From Phytoseiulus persimilis (lineage: Eukaryota; Arthropoda; Arachnida; Mesostigmata; Phytoseiidae): a stretch of DNA of 64,000 nt. The notes beneath the pieces are model-generated. The model was not told the DNA's origin. It did not search any database and saw only the letters and a program-made list of their open reading frames with translations. Shown here in pieces: positions 21,394-32,625 of the stretch. Made by a program: the position numbers and the translations under genes. Location: assembly GCA_037576195.1 (NCBI GenBank), contig CM075103.1, forward strand, positions 36,531,250 to 36,595,249, written 5' to 3'. Every line of letters begins with the position of its first letter. Positions within the stretch are counted from its first letter, which is position 1.

Positions 21394-21898
21394 GTCGGGT
21401 ACCAGTTACCCGAATCCCAGTTACTTGAATCCCAGTCACCTGAATCCCAGTTACCCGAATCCCAGTTACCCGAATCCAAATTACCCTCTCTCACCGCTAA
21501 ATCCTCATGCGCTGAACTCCATGTCCGATTCGCGCGCCGACAGAACTTCGGAAGTTCAAGTCACCCAATACTGCCTCTCCCTCAAGGATGACGTTACCCA
21601 AGAGTTCCAGTCTCCTATCCCGATTGAAGTTCACGATATTTCTAGTAGGTCTCCGTGGAGACGTCCTTCACAAAGAGCCTAACCTGACCTAACCTAACCT
21701 AATCTAACCCAGCACTGTACTTCACTGCACGAACACGACTTTGAATAATTTCTTCGGATATCTCTTTCAGCCAGTTCCTATGCTTCTCCTAGGGATCCGT
21801 CGTGACTCTAGACCTAGACTCTAGAGCGTGAGGATTTGGCGGTGAGAGAGGGTAATTTGAAGTCGGGTAACTGGGATTCAGGTAACTGGGATAGGACG
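21394..21898. mobile_element. Second foldback-type element with tandem-repeat arms
   Basis: The left arm holds five 15-bp units of the CAGTTACCCGAATCC type (21403-21477) followed by CTCTCTCACCGCTAAATCC. The right arm carries the same parts in reverse complement (GGATTTGGCGGTGAGAG near 21835, then about two units ending near 21890). The flanks share the 9-bp direct repeat ACTGAGGAG (21385-21393 and 21899-21907), a probable target-site duplication of 8-9 bp. Its arm unit resembles that of the element at 13895 (shared core GTTnCCCGAA). The centre contains a CCTAA tract and no coding region. Confidence 0.75.
21678..21710. repeat. Interstitial telomere-like (CCTAA)n tract
   Basis: Six or seven CCTAA/TTAGG-type pentamers with single-base variants lie inside the second foldback element. 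TTAGG is the common arthropod telomere repeat. The placement suggests transposition or repair insertion, not a chromosome end. Confidence 0.75.
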
Positions 21899-22901
21899 AC
21901 TGAGGAGCCCACTGGGCCTCCCCTTCTTCTGTTCAGAGAGTATTGTCGAGAACACCTGTTCCCTCTGCGGAGGGAGTAGCCTCTAATACACGCGCGGATT
22001 GCGAGGGGAGCATTCGCGTGGCTCATGCATTTTGTACCGATCGCTCCATAGGTTGTCTCTATTAGGTGAGCCAGTGTTAATACTTCATCATCGTTCGATA
22101 TCGAAAATGCCTTCGCTTTCCCTGGATTGACCTCGAGCTGGGATAATCGGCTGCACTCACGAACGAAATCTTTCATTCGACATTAGGTTAACTACGTTGA
22201 GCCGCGATTTCTTGGTTCGAGCTGGATCCACGCGCTAATGGGGCATAGTGGAAAGGGTTGGACGATGACTTGAACCCATTTTGAGAATCTGAAAGCTGGG
22301 CGTAGAGCCCGCATTTTCAGGAACGCAAGCCCACGAACTTCCGCAGCTGCCGCGTTGGGACCGCGGGCTTCAACCGCACAAGCCTGCGCATCAATTATCA
22401 TTGGGATGATTATTCGGATTACAATCATCGAACTCCGCTAACTATCAGTGAAAGTCAAGATCCCGGAGTTGAGCTCCATTAGGCCCGCAAGCCCACGGCT
22501 TCCATCTGAGGGCTTTCTATCGCGGTCACCCATGAAAGTTGTGGACCGCCGGCTTGCGGTCCAGTAAATGCGGCTTCTACAAACCCAACGCCTAGCTTCC
22601 AGATTCACGATGCGTTCGATTCGTCGTCCATCCCCCTCCAACATGCACCCATTAGCGGATCCGGCTCGAACCCAAAGAACCCGACAACCCTCCATTCATC
22701 CCGGTTTCGCCTCGGTCACACCCAATGGAGCACAGAGGACCTTTCTGAAATCTCACTGATATTTCGAGCTGGGAGCATTCCCGCCGCAGCCAAAGCACGT
22801 AGGGAGTATTTTTCCTCGCCAGTTTGTTGACATCTAATGCGAGAGACTTTTCTTCATTTCACTGTATCACATATAAATATATTCATATATTTTAAAAAAT
22901 G

Positions 22902-23064
22902 ATAGCCGCACACAAACTGCTTCCTATCCAAATGATGACCGCACATTGTGCGGTTATCATCCAATCTAAGTTTTTCTCCGCGAGCGGTTACCAGCCATGT
23001 GCGGCTATTATTCGACTGACCGCACAGCCCGTAACTTCATCGGTTTTGAGATTCGGATACCGCA
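22902..23064. promoter_or_regulatory. Cluster of palindromic CCGCAC/TGCGG boxes next to AT-rich DNA
   Basis: About six CCGCA/TGCGG boxes occur within 165 bp. A 29-bp near-perfect palindrome (22932-22960, one mismatch) is nested inside an 11-bp inverted repeat (22902-22912 and 22999-23009, ATAGCCGCACA). Three boxes fit the RUNX consensus TGYGGTY: GACCGCA at 22937-22943 and 23018-23024, and TGCGGTT at 22949-22955. An AT-rich stretch precedes the cluster (22871-22900). It could be an enhancer with repeated binding sites or simply a hairpin repeat. No adjacent gene is known. Confidence 0.4.
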
Positions 23065-26000
23065 CGGAATTCACAATCTGCCTACCTCTCCGTCCCAGCG
23101 ATATAGACAAGAAGTTATGAGAACTAGCAGTATGAAGGCTCAAAACTGGAGCTTGTGATGGAAGCTAGCCCCGACTGACAGGGAATTTCGCTTTGCGCTC
23201 ATCGCTCCCGTGAGGTGAGCTTCTCGACAAGTGCAACGGCGCGGGTGAGCTCTGAGAGATGAGCGCTGCCCTCGAATGCAGGGAATTCAACATTTCAATC
23301 GGAACAAGGAAGTGGGAGAACCACTTCGAGAATAATTCTTTATTGGAATCAGATGAGATCACCACTGTACGCGCATGTGTTGATCACGCTCGGATCATCA
23401 ACGGGGCTTCTTCAGGAGATTGCTGACTAGAGACCTCAAATTGGCGACAGTCAGGTTCTCGGGCACCGGGAACCAAGCAGTTAGGGCTGCACAGATTTCT
23501 TGCGATCGAGCACAACTCGGAAAATTCTCCGTCCGGAGCTCTTATGGAATCTACTCCTTGAGACATTCGATGATTTCATGGGTCCACTGTATACGTGGTG
23601 CCGATCGGCGCTTGGCGAAACGTCGGCTCCTCTTTGAAAGTTGGAGACGTCCAGTTCTACTCACCAGCTCCGCCTGCTCCCAATCTCCATTCGATCCTGC
23701 CATCGTATTCGGATTTGTGCTGTTTGCGGAATTCTCGTCGGGGGTTCTGCCCATTGTGCACACGGTCTCCTTCTCCCATAATTTTTCCAAGCTCTCTCGT
23801 CCTGTCGATTCCATGGGCGCGCACCGTCTCGATGACCTCATGTTAATTGCCGTGTTGATTGATCGGATGACGGGAGGAATACGAGACGAGCTTTCCGCAG
23901 AAATTGCAGAAATGAGCCTTTCTTCTCTTGCTCAGTTTGGCCTTCGAGCTACGTGGAGAAACGCATGCTCAGCGCGAACAATCCGACGAATTCCCCGTTG
24001 CTGATGAGATTATTGGATCTAATGGGCATCTTCATAGGAATGGGTCATCAGCATAACTCACCCAGATCACAACCGATGTGTGGAAACTCAAAATACCTGC
24101 TCCTAACCGGCTCAGCAGATGAGACCAGGCATGTTCTGAACGAGTGTTGCGGATCACACTGCAATCCACCCCGGAATGCCTGTCCCTCCCCCGTTCATAT
24201 CGGTGGCATAAACACGCACTGATATATCTTTCGCGAGTGCAATAATCCCGCATCTACCTCCCTGTTTGTGTTCAAATTCGCCGTGGTGAGAAACATAACT
24301 CTCTATCGACCTGGAACAATTGAGCTCATATTAATAGTATACCGAAATCGTGCTCCGAGCTCCTGTAGATTTCAACGCCAACAATCCGATCTCTCCTGGA
24401 CTGAACTCGTTAGCAACTCTGCATGCAGTCACTCTCATCGGCTTACGGACCTCAGCAATTCGCTTTTTTTCCGAGAGAGCGGGATAAATTTTCAAACTCA
24501 TTGATGCCCCGTCTCTTCACTCCCAATTTCGGAACCCTTGGAGACTGGGGTTTACGCTGTGGATGATTCCGAGATATTGGTAGACATCCCGTGTTCTCGA
24601 TTCCATCTGTCGAATGTTCACAGGAGGGCAGGTTGCTCAATATTTCTCCTCGTTCTGAACCATTCGACCTGCGACATTCGAATCGACACCGCCCTCCCCG
24701 TGGTCTCACCGGGGAATCATCCTGAATCGGGAATGCAGTTTATTCTTGTCGCTCCCGCCACGGGAGATAACGAGAGGAAATAGAAATTCAGGTTTGTATC
24801 CCAACCACGGCAGATCTGGGTGCAACCGGATATATCTCGATCAGGCCGCGGAAATGGGAAAGAATATCAGCGGTTCCGCGATTCCGGCGCGATGTATGGC
24901 TATGAGCAGAGCCAACCGCTGTAAACTCTATGAGGATTTCTCGATTTGCGTTCATGAATCTGACGGTTCGATGATTCCAGGACTCGGGACTCCTGAAGTA
25001 ATTCTGGAGGCCTTCGTACTCTGAATGTTAATTGTCTTATAACAGTGACGTTGTGCTTGAACGTACGCGTCATTGTTACCGCTGTCTTTGTCTTCCATAG
25101 TTCCGGCTCAGCTCATTACGCGGGATCTCGAGCTCGAGCATTAGACGGATGGATGAACTGTCGATATCCGCTCAATCCACGAAATTTCGAGCTCCTGTCT
25201 ATTTTTAGCTTCGTCCTTGCACCGGCAAGTTGACCCGAGTGACGAGATCAGAGCCGAGACAGACTCTGCGCTAAGAGGGTTCATATCCAGTAGGCGGTGG
25301 GCGGAGAGGCGTCAGTGGGCTCTGCACGCGTCTCCAAACGGGCACGTGCAGATTCGACGTAGCCGCGGGGCGTGGGACGGCTCACCCGTTTGAGTTGCTT
25401 TATTGAGTTCAGACGACGCGGACCTGGAATACTGGGGCGAAACTGCTGGGACGCTCCAACAAGTCCTTACCTGGGAATTCCCGCCCCCTATCCGCTGTGG
25501 ACTCCGAGCTGTTGATATGACGGAGAGTACTGGACCCTAGAGTGAAGTCATTGGCCGCGCAGGGCTTCGTGAGGCCGTTCTCGGGGCCCCGCGAGAGTGT
25601 TCCTCATCGTCTGCATTTTCAAATCGGGCTCCGAGATCTTTCCCTCGAGCCCTGAGATCGTCGGCTGAAAGGAAATGACACATGTTGCCTAACCCTGATG
25701 AGTTCAGAATTTTCCGAGTTTTGCGCTAGGAAGCAGAACTTCGATTGAAAGCTGCTCAAATGTATTTCAATTTTCGCGTCTCCATCTCATGAACGTCATC
25801 GGGCAGAAGTCTTTGGGGTTCCGCAGAATGCCGCTGTCGATCGGTAGACGCCCGCAGGCTCAAATAGTACGGGAACAACAGACATATCGGGTTCTCTGAT
25901 ACGAGCTCACAAAGGGACCGAGTTCGTGCTCCTCAGCAGAGACCCGATGTTGAAGGTAACATCTATCTCCCGCTGAGGCGAGCCACATTGAATTTCACGT

Positions 26001-29000
26001 CATCCCAGCTCCAGCATTCACGGCTCTGCTGTCAAACCAGCTACGAAAGCAGGAAATATTGACTCCAGTTCGACTCAGATTTCGTGTCTGGTTTCGAAGT
26101 TTCTGACACCATCGTATCCAAGCTAACGACACCGCAGTCCGGTTCTATCTCCGTCAGGTTCAATCATCCTTAGGTTTCCTGACTCAAAAACTCTTCCAAA
26201 AACTGAATCCCGCCCGTTCATTCATCGAAAGAGCGCCTTTTCCTCAGGAATTTCCGTCCAAGTTGAGGTTTACTGAATGAAACTGCGAATGACAAGGGAT
26301 CTTCCCAGCCGAGAGCTCGGAAAATATGTTAGAAGGCGGAAAAAACTCTCTTCCGACATTCAAAGACTTTGGCAGCGGAGCGTGTATGGCCGAACTAAAT
26401 CCCGGATCCAGGGAGCTTTGAAATGGAGATTGAGAATTCGTCTGAGATTCCCCGGCTATCTCCTTTCATACATGAAGCATTTTCCCGCCGCTCCTCCTTC
26501 TTCATTTTGTGTGCTCCATTTTTCGGAACGTTCGCATCCGAGAGAGAGAACGTCCTCTGTGTGACCAGACTTCGCCTGTGAGGACAACACATACACTATA
26601 TTGTGGCACGCCAGCCGACCCTTGTCGTGAGGTCAGATGACTACGTTCAAGAGCCACACACGATGTTGGTATTTTCTCCTAAATCAAATGAACGGAGCCT
26701 GGACAACTGTCAGCGGTGTCTCGAAGTGCCCGCTCTCGGATATTCTCGAACTTGAGCCCCTCGCGGATCATCCGAAGCGCGGGAGGGTCCGTAGAACTCC
26801 CTAGAATATATGATGTCGACCCAGGTGGGATCCTTCGCCGATCGAGATTCTGTCTTGATCCCAGTTGAGCCTCAGAACACAGAAATCCGCCCCCTGTTTC
26901 TCGTTTTTTTTTTTTTGTTGCGATTCGCCCGTTTCAGGATGCTTTAAATGATGATCTAGACGGGGAATCCTCACAACAGGGCCCTCGACCGCACTCTCGG
27001 GGAGACATTTCAACAGAGGTAGCTGTCGACTCACACGACAATATGCTGACTAAAAAACTCTCTGGAGCGTTTCTCGGATCTCACTCGAGTTTTACGACCT
27101 CGAGTTTCCCGAAGCGTGTTGTTATCATATACCTGTCAGCATCTTCTATGTGTTGCCAGCAGCTGCCATTCCTCGCAGAGTCGAGACCACTGACTGATTC
27201 TGCCGCCATCTCTCTTCTCGAAGGCGCTGCTGCATCTCGGAAACGTTTCATGATATCCATTCCCTGGAATTTGGACTCTCCTATTGAATTGGGGAAACAA
27301 AAATTCGAGATATCCCCGAGTTCCCAAGGCTCGAAAAACTTGCTTGAGACGTTTCATCGTAGAGACTCTGACCGCGATGAGAATGGAGTACGTTCCGGAC
27401 AGGTGAGGACGGCGAGCCGCCATCGGGGCAACACGATTCGCTCCTGGGGAAGTTCAGGGTTGATCGAGACGACGGTAACATCAAATCAATACCCTGTAAG
27501 TAATCTGCCAAGGCAAAGTCTCATCCTCAGAACTCGCTCAGAGTTCAAGGATAGTCGTATGGGCCGCGAGATGCGGGTTCGACTTGTCAATTTGTCAACC
27601 CATCCCGGAACTCCGCCCTCCCCGGCTAAAGAGCGTGACATTCTGGACGAGGGGCTGGAAAGGCGAGAACTTTCCTCCTGCAGCCGCTTCAGAGCTCGCG
27701 AGTCTTCGCTCAGAATGACAGGCGGGTCGTTGAGAAGAGTATTTGTTGTTCGCAGGCAAACAATTTCGTTTCCTTCAGCGGTCGGAGCTATGTTGGCAAA
27801 AGGATGGCTTCCCGGCGAGGCAAGCAACTGTCCTTCGGAGGTTGCAGACTACGAGGACTATAATTAGTGTCAGTGAGCTCTGTCCTCCAAAACCCTCCCG
27901 CATCCGGATCTACCCAGAAGGGACCTGCTCCTCCGGTCAGAGGAGTTGGAAAGATCCGACTCGGTGGTAGACGAAACCCGGACAGTATTCCAGCGCTGGC
28001 CCCAGGAGATGTTTGGCTCCAGTTGGGATCTCTGAGCGGTTTGCTGAGAAATTTTCCGCCAGATCTTCGATTACCGCTAGTCATAAGAGAGTAGAATATG
28101 CTTGTTTGTGCCGACCGATCCGTCTATGATCAGAGCGTGAAACTAAGAGAGTTTGCAGAGCCTTGAACGCCAGCCACGCTCATCGGTTCCCAGTAGATGT
28201 CAGCGTACGGCAAGATATGCGATTGCACGCTGAAATCATTCTGTACAGACGAAATATTGTCCGTATGGAAATGTGTTCCGGGAGGGCACTGGGGAGCTGG
28301 ACTCTCCGTCTCCTTCGGTGTTTCCCCTAACGGAGGCGTAGTCTGGAAAGAGGGAAAACTATCGTTTTTTTTGCGGCTTCGAGAAAGAGATAACGGGCAC
28401 ATATTTCGCATCGAGTGGATGATGGCTTAACATCGACGGCTAGAACGCATCGTTTCGGAGCCGACGCGTTTCGGCCTTGGACATTTCGGGCCCGGGTGGT
28501 CGCAGTTATGTTTGCGGTTCATCCTCACGACTTCATGCGTGCAATCGCTCCACTTGTGATGCGGAGAACTTCGGTGAAGATCTCTTGAGAGCCATCCTCC
28601 TGGCGTGCGCAGTCATGCCGAATGGTACGGTTTAGAAGCCTTACGTCCGCATCCTCCCAGCGGAGATTTCGATTAGAAGCCGACGACACAGGTGAGCGTC
28701 TCCGTGGTAAGCGGGACACGTGCGGCTCCGCATGCAGCCATGGGAATATGAGCCTGGCGGCCTTCCGTCGACCTGTTGCGGCGTGGTGACAGATCGCAAC
28801 GGGTGATGCAGGCGGTGACCACAGTGCGGCCAAATCTCAATCTTTGTAGATTGGCCCAGATGGACAGATCACAGATCGTCGATCAGATCACAGTTAGAGA
28901 CTACCCATGGCGTGAATGCTGAGACATGACCGAACGTACCCAAGCTACAGATTGGTGCAGAACTTTCAGAATCGTTGCTGGCTGCCGCCGGCAGGGTGCA

Positions 29001-31109
29001 AAGAGACTTTCGGATCGATTCGAGATAGGCCCGAGCGAACTGGCGGCCGGACAAAGACCGATGCTTTTGCGCGACCGTTGTTCGCAGCTTGGCTTCCGTG
29101 TGTGCTTCATCATCAGGAATTCCCCTAAAGTGTTCCGAAACGGAAATCGATTATTGAATGTCAGTTTCCGGAGCCAGTCACCTGAACGGAGGTTCGCGCA
29201 GTTGGACGAAACGCTCGCAAAGTCTCACTCCTGATGGCTCTAATCATTGTCGGTAGAAACGACGACCGGGAAACGGAGCGCAGGGAGCAGGATTCCTCGA
29301 CAGAGCTCAGATCCCTCTTGTGCTCGTTGGGGGTCGAAATAGGATCCGGGGCTTCCCCACAATCTCCAGGTCATGCTGCTCGAAAACAGGTCTAGACCGC
29401 AAACTGGGAAGTGAAACTCAGCCTCAAACCCAGCTCAGTCGGGTCGACTCTTCTGGAATGACTCTCACGGGAAATGGTGTTCTACGGACCTTTCAAATAC
29501 CCCAAAGACTCTTAAGGATAGGGATAATACGCCCAACATTGACATCCACATATATCTGCTCACCGACGGAAACTATTTCCTCTTTTTTTTTCAGAAAAAT
29601 ACTCGAAGCTCTCTTCGATGCGAGCCTCCCTCTTCTTCCGCTCGTTCAGACGAGTTCGCGATCTCCATTGGAAGCAAGAGGTGGCTTCATTGATCCCGAA
29701 GGGATTGACTCGCAAAGGATCCGGCTCATGTTCTGCAGGATCGGGTCTCGCCGAGGAGGGAGGAGAATATGTTCTCTCCGAATTTGAGTCCCCATCCTCC
29801 CCATGAGACGTCGGCCTTGCGATCGGTTCGGCATCGCAGATTCGAATACCCAGAGTCCCGAACAGTCGGAACCTCGAATCTTTCCTCCCTCGAATACAGC
29901 CTTCGAAGGCGGTGACGAAGTCAACGAGACTTCCATGTTTAGCGAGCAGTCTGAGCGACGACGTGGGAAGTATATGAGAGGAAGCTGAGGTTCCAGAGGA
30001 AGCCGCGGATGCGATTGGCAGAGGTGCCGTTGCTCATTTTGAGTATCTTCCAGGACGAAGCGATTCCCAAACCCATACTTGAATCATTCGAGGTCGTCCC
30101 CTAGCAGTCAGGTTTCGATAGCGCTTCGATAGTCAACCCCAACTATACACAAAAATCTATCGAGTTCGCGGGCTCAAGCTGACGAATGGGCACTGCTCCA
30201 TCACATGTTTGGACTCAGATGTCGACGGGACGCCTATATCATTGATTACTACGAACCCGAATCGACTCGAAGGAGACTAAAATGAGAAGTCCCGTTCGAG
30301 TCATGGAGAATTTGATGAAACTTGTGAGAGCACTTCCTTTCCTGACCTGCGAAGCCTCAGGGGTCAGATGGAGTTCGCTCGACGTACCGGAAGGCTCGGT
30401 CCTGCTCCACAGATAGCTCTATCTATCACTTTCCGCGGAATGGTTACATGTAATGGTACTTGAAAACAACAACGCCCCCAGCTCCTAGGATCGATGTATC
30501 TGATAGACTGCGAGATGCCTGGGTTTGCTGAAGTATAGGCTCTGCGTTCCGCCTATGCTAACCATATCCGCGGCTTCTACAGTTTCTTCTGAAACCTAGG
30601 CCGCCTCTCATACTTCTCAAGTCCACCCTCAGACTCATCGCTGAGAGTAGAAGACCCGTTGACTTTCACCAAGGCTCGGCTTTGGGCCTCGAAGGAATTC
30701 GGAAAGCAATCATAGGGGGTGGTTCCCCTTCCCTGGGAAAACAGTTTCCGTAATTCAGATCACCCCGATCAGCTTTTGTTTTCCCATACTCCACTGAAAC
30801 CCTCCATGATAGGAGAAGAATCTCTCTCTCGATGGAGACTCTCACTATATTCCATCGGATAACTGAGGAAAACGATAAAATGAGTAAACGGGGTAAATGT
30901 TATGCTTCTCGGTGAGAAAAAATCTCCTTCATGAAAGAGAAATAACTCTAAGACTCCCATGAGCCTAACACTCGAGAGCCACGCGAGTTGATGGATTAAG
31001 ATATTCATGTGAGAAGCACCCGGAACCCATCTATGATGCATGCAAGCATCAGCCCGATTGGAAGATTCCAGAGGATACTAATGGCCTGTCTTCCATTCCG
31101 GACCCCTCG
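23065..31109. other. Long region without recognisable genes
   Basis: I find no gene with recognisable motifs. The longest frame (27043-27867, 274 codons) has low-complexity, Ser/Arg-rich translation resembling no family I know. Two short peptides recall reverse transcriptase block motifs, VPEGSVLL near 30393 and HQGSALGLEG near 30669, and may be ancient LINE debris. A T13 run lies at 26904-26916. Confidence 0.35.
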
Positions 31110-31250
31110 GATTGTTATCATTCCCGATTGCGCATCAGCCAATGAGCTCGCGCCCAGTAATAAAAAGCCTCCGCACATATTTCGTGCTTATATAATTTGC
31201 GAGTCTCGTTCGTTCTTGAGGTTCAAGAACTCTTATCATTATATCATTCG
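31110..31250 (+). repeat. Dispersed repeat pair, direct copy
   Basis: This stretch, including GCGAGTCTCGTTCGTTCTTG at about 31199, is related to the reverse complement of 32525-32625. Both copies can be read as ESRSFLR..N.YH.II in one frame. They form an inverted pair about 1.3 kb apart. The family is unknown. Confidence 0.55.
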
Positions 31251-31689
31251 ACTCGGTTATCAATCTTCGTCGCTGTCCTGGTCGATAACTGAAATAATTA
31301 CATCGATGGGACAGTTAGTCTCTGCTGGTCCTATAATATAAGAGAGGTAGCGCGCTTGTGATTGTCAGAGTACAACGGTCGGGACATGTGAGCAGTAGCC
31401 TATGATGAATGTAGCAACGGTGAGTCTTCCTCTTCTTTGGGCGGGACCAAGCTTCCACCCTTAGGACATTGCACGATGCATGTCGAGGCGGATGATGCCG
31501 TCCTCTCTCAGCATTTTTGCGAGGTAGGACACTGACTGAGAAACCTGGTAGACCTCGATGAAAATGATCTACAGAACTTCTGTCTGTTCAGGTTGACCCG
31601 GAACCGATTCAGGTATCACGACGGACCGTAGCCGCCTGACCCTGCTCCATCCGTCGTCCTCGACTTCTCAAGCTAACGTACTAAGGACT

Positions 31690-31825
31690 AGGGGTCGCAG
31701 AATCGGATATCCGAGGCTGGACGTCCGATGCCCGACCATATTTTCTGGGGAACGTGGACCCGGATATTCAAGGCCGAACCCGTGAACCCGAATCTTCGAG
31801 GCTGGACCGGGTATTTGCGACCCCT
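31690..31825. repeat. Small palindromic repeat with 10-bp terminal inverted repeats
   Basis: AGGGGTCGCA at 31690-31699 is inverted as TGCGACCCCT at 31816-31825. The interior repeats variants of CGGATATCCGAGGCTGGA in both orientations. It resembles a very small MITE-like or foldback unit. No clear target duplication was found. Confidence 0.5.
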
Positions 31826-32524
31826 ACTCAGGTCGTTCCGCAACTAATGCATGCGATCCAGAACCTCGTTTAGCATGGATCTGAGGCGCTTACCAGACCT
31901 GTTTCTCAGGAATAAAGTGGTTCCAGTCGAAGCTCCGATCCCAGGAAGCTGATCATCTCACATTTGATTATCCAGGATGCGGTTTTCTGCCCATGGTACC
32001 GTGCACTTCTTCGACAGCTCATCGGATTTTCGTTGCGTTTTGAGAGTCGTTCTCCGGTAGTCGAATGCTTACGGTTGAACTCGTGGAAACGTCCCGCATC
32101 CGATCAGAGCATGTTCAATGAGGTTGATGGGCGCATGCAACGGATGTGGAACGTAGAAGTCCAGGACAATGAACGGAGCAGAAATGGATGAGGACGGCGT
32201 CATCAACCTCTACACGCATCGCGAGCCTGACTGCAGAAATATCCTGAAGTTGCAAACTCGGTCGCGCCGTTAGCAGAGGAAGACTTACCGTTGCTGAATA
32301 GATTATGTTCAGGGAATCAGTCATGCAGCAATCAATTATCATTATTCCGAGTGTGCCAACGGGACTCGCACAGTAGCTTGCTGTTCACATGTTCCGGCCG
32401 CTGTATACTGCCTCTCTCACACGCAATATCTCTCTAATATTGTGAGACCAGGAAAGATTCATTGTCCAAAGTTGGTGCCAGTATGTCTATTGTCGTCGGA
32501 GGTTGGAAATTGTGCTTTAATAAT

Positions 32525-32625
32525 GTGATGATAACGATTCGATAACCTCAAAAATGAACGAGACTCGCGGAAAGCTCGAACTCTTTGGCTATTGCGGTAG
32601 GCATGATAACCATCCGGGACGCAGA
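32525..32625 (-). repeat. Dispersed repeat pair, inverted copy
   Basis: Its reverse complement matches 31110-31250 over the GCGAGTCTCGTTCATTTTTG region and its flanks, with moderate divergence. Confidence 0.55.

Noticed and set aside
27043-27867. 274-codon open frame as a gene
   Set aside because: Low-complexity composition, no motif, no upstream or splice support, and competing frames on the opposite strand.
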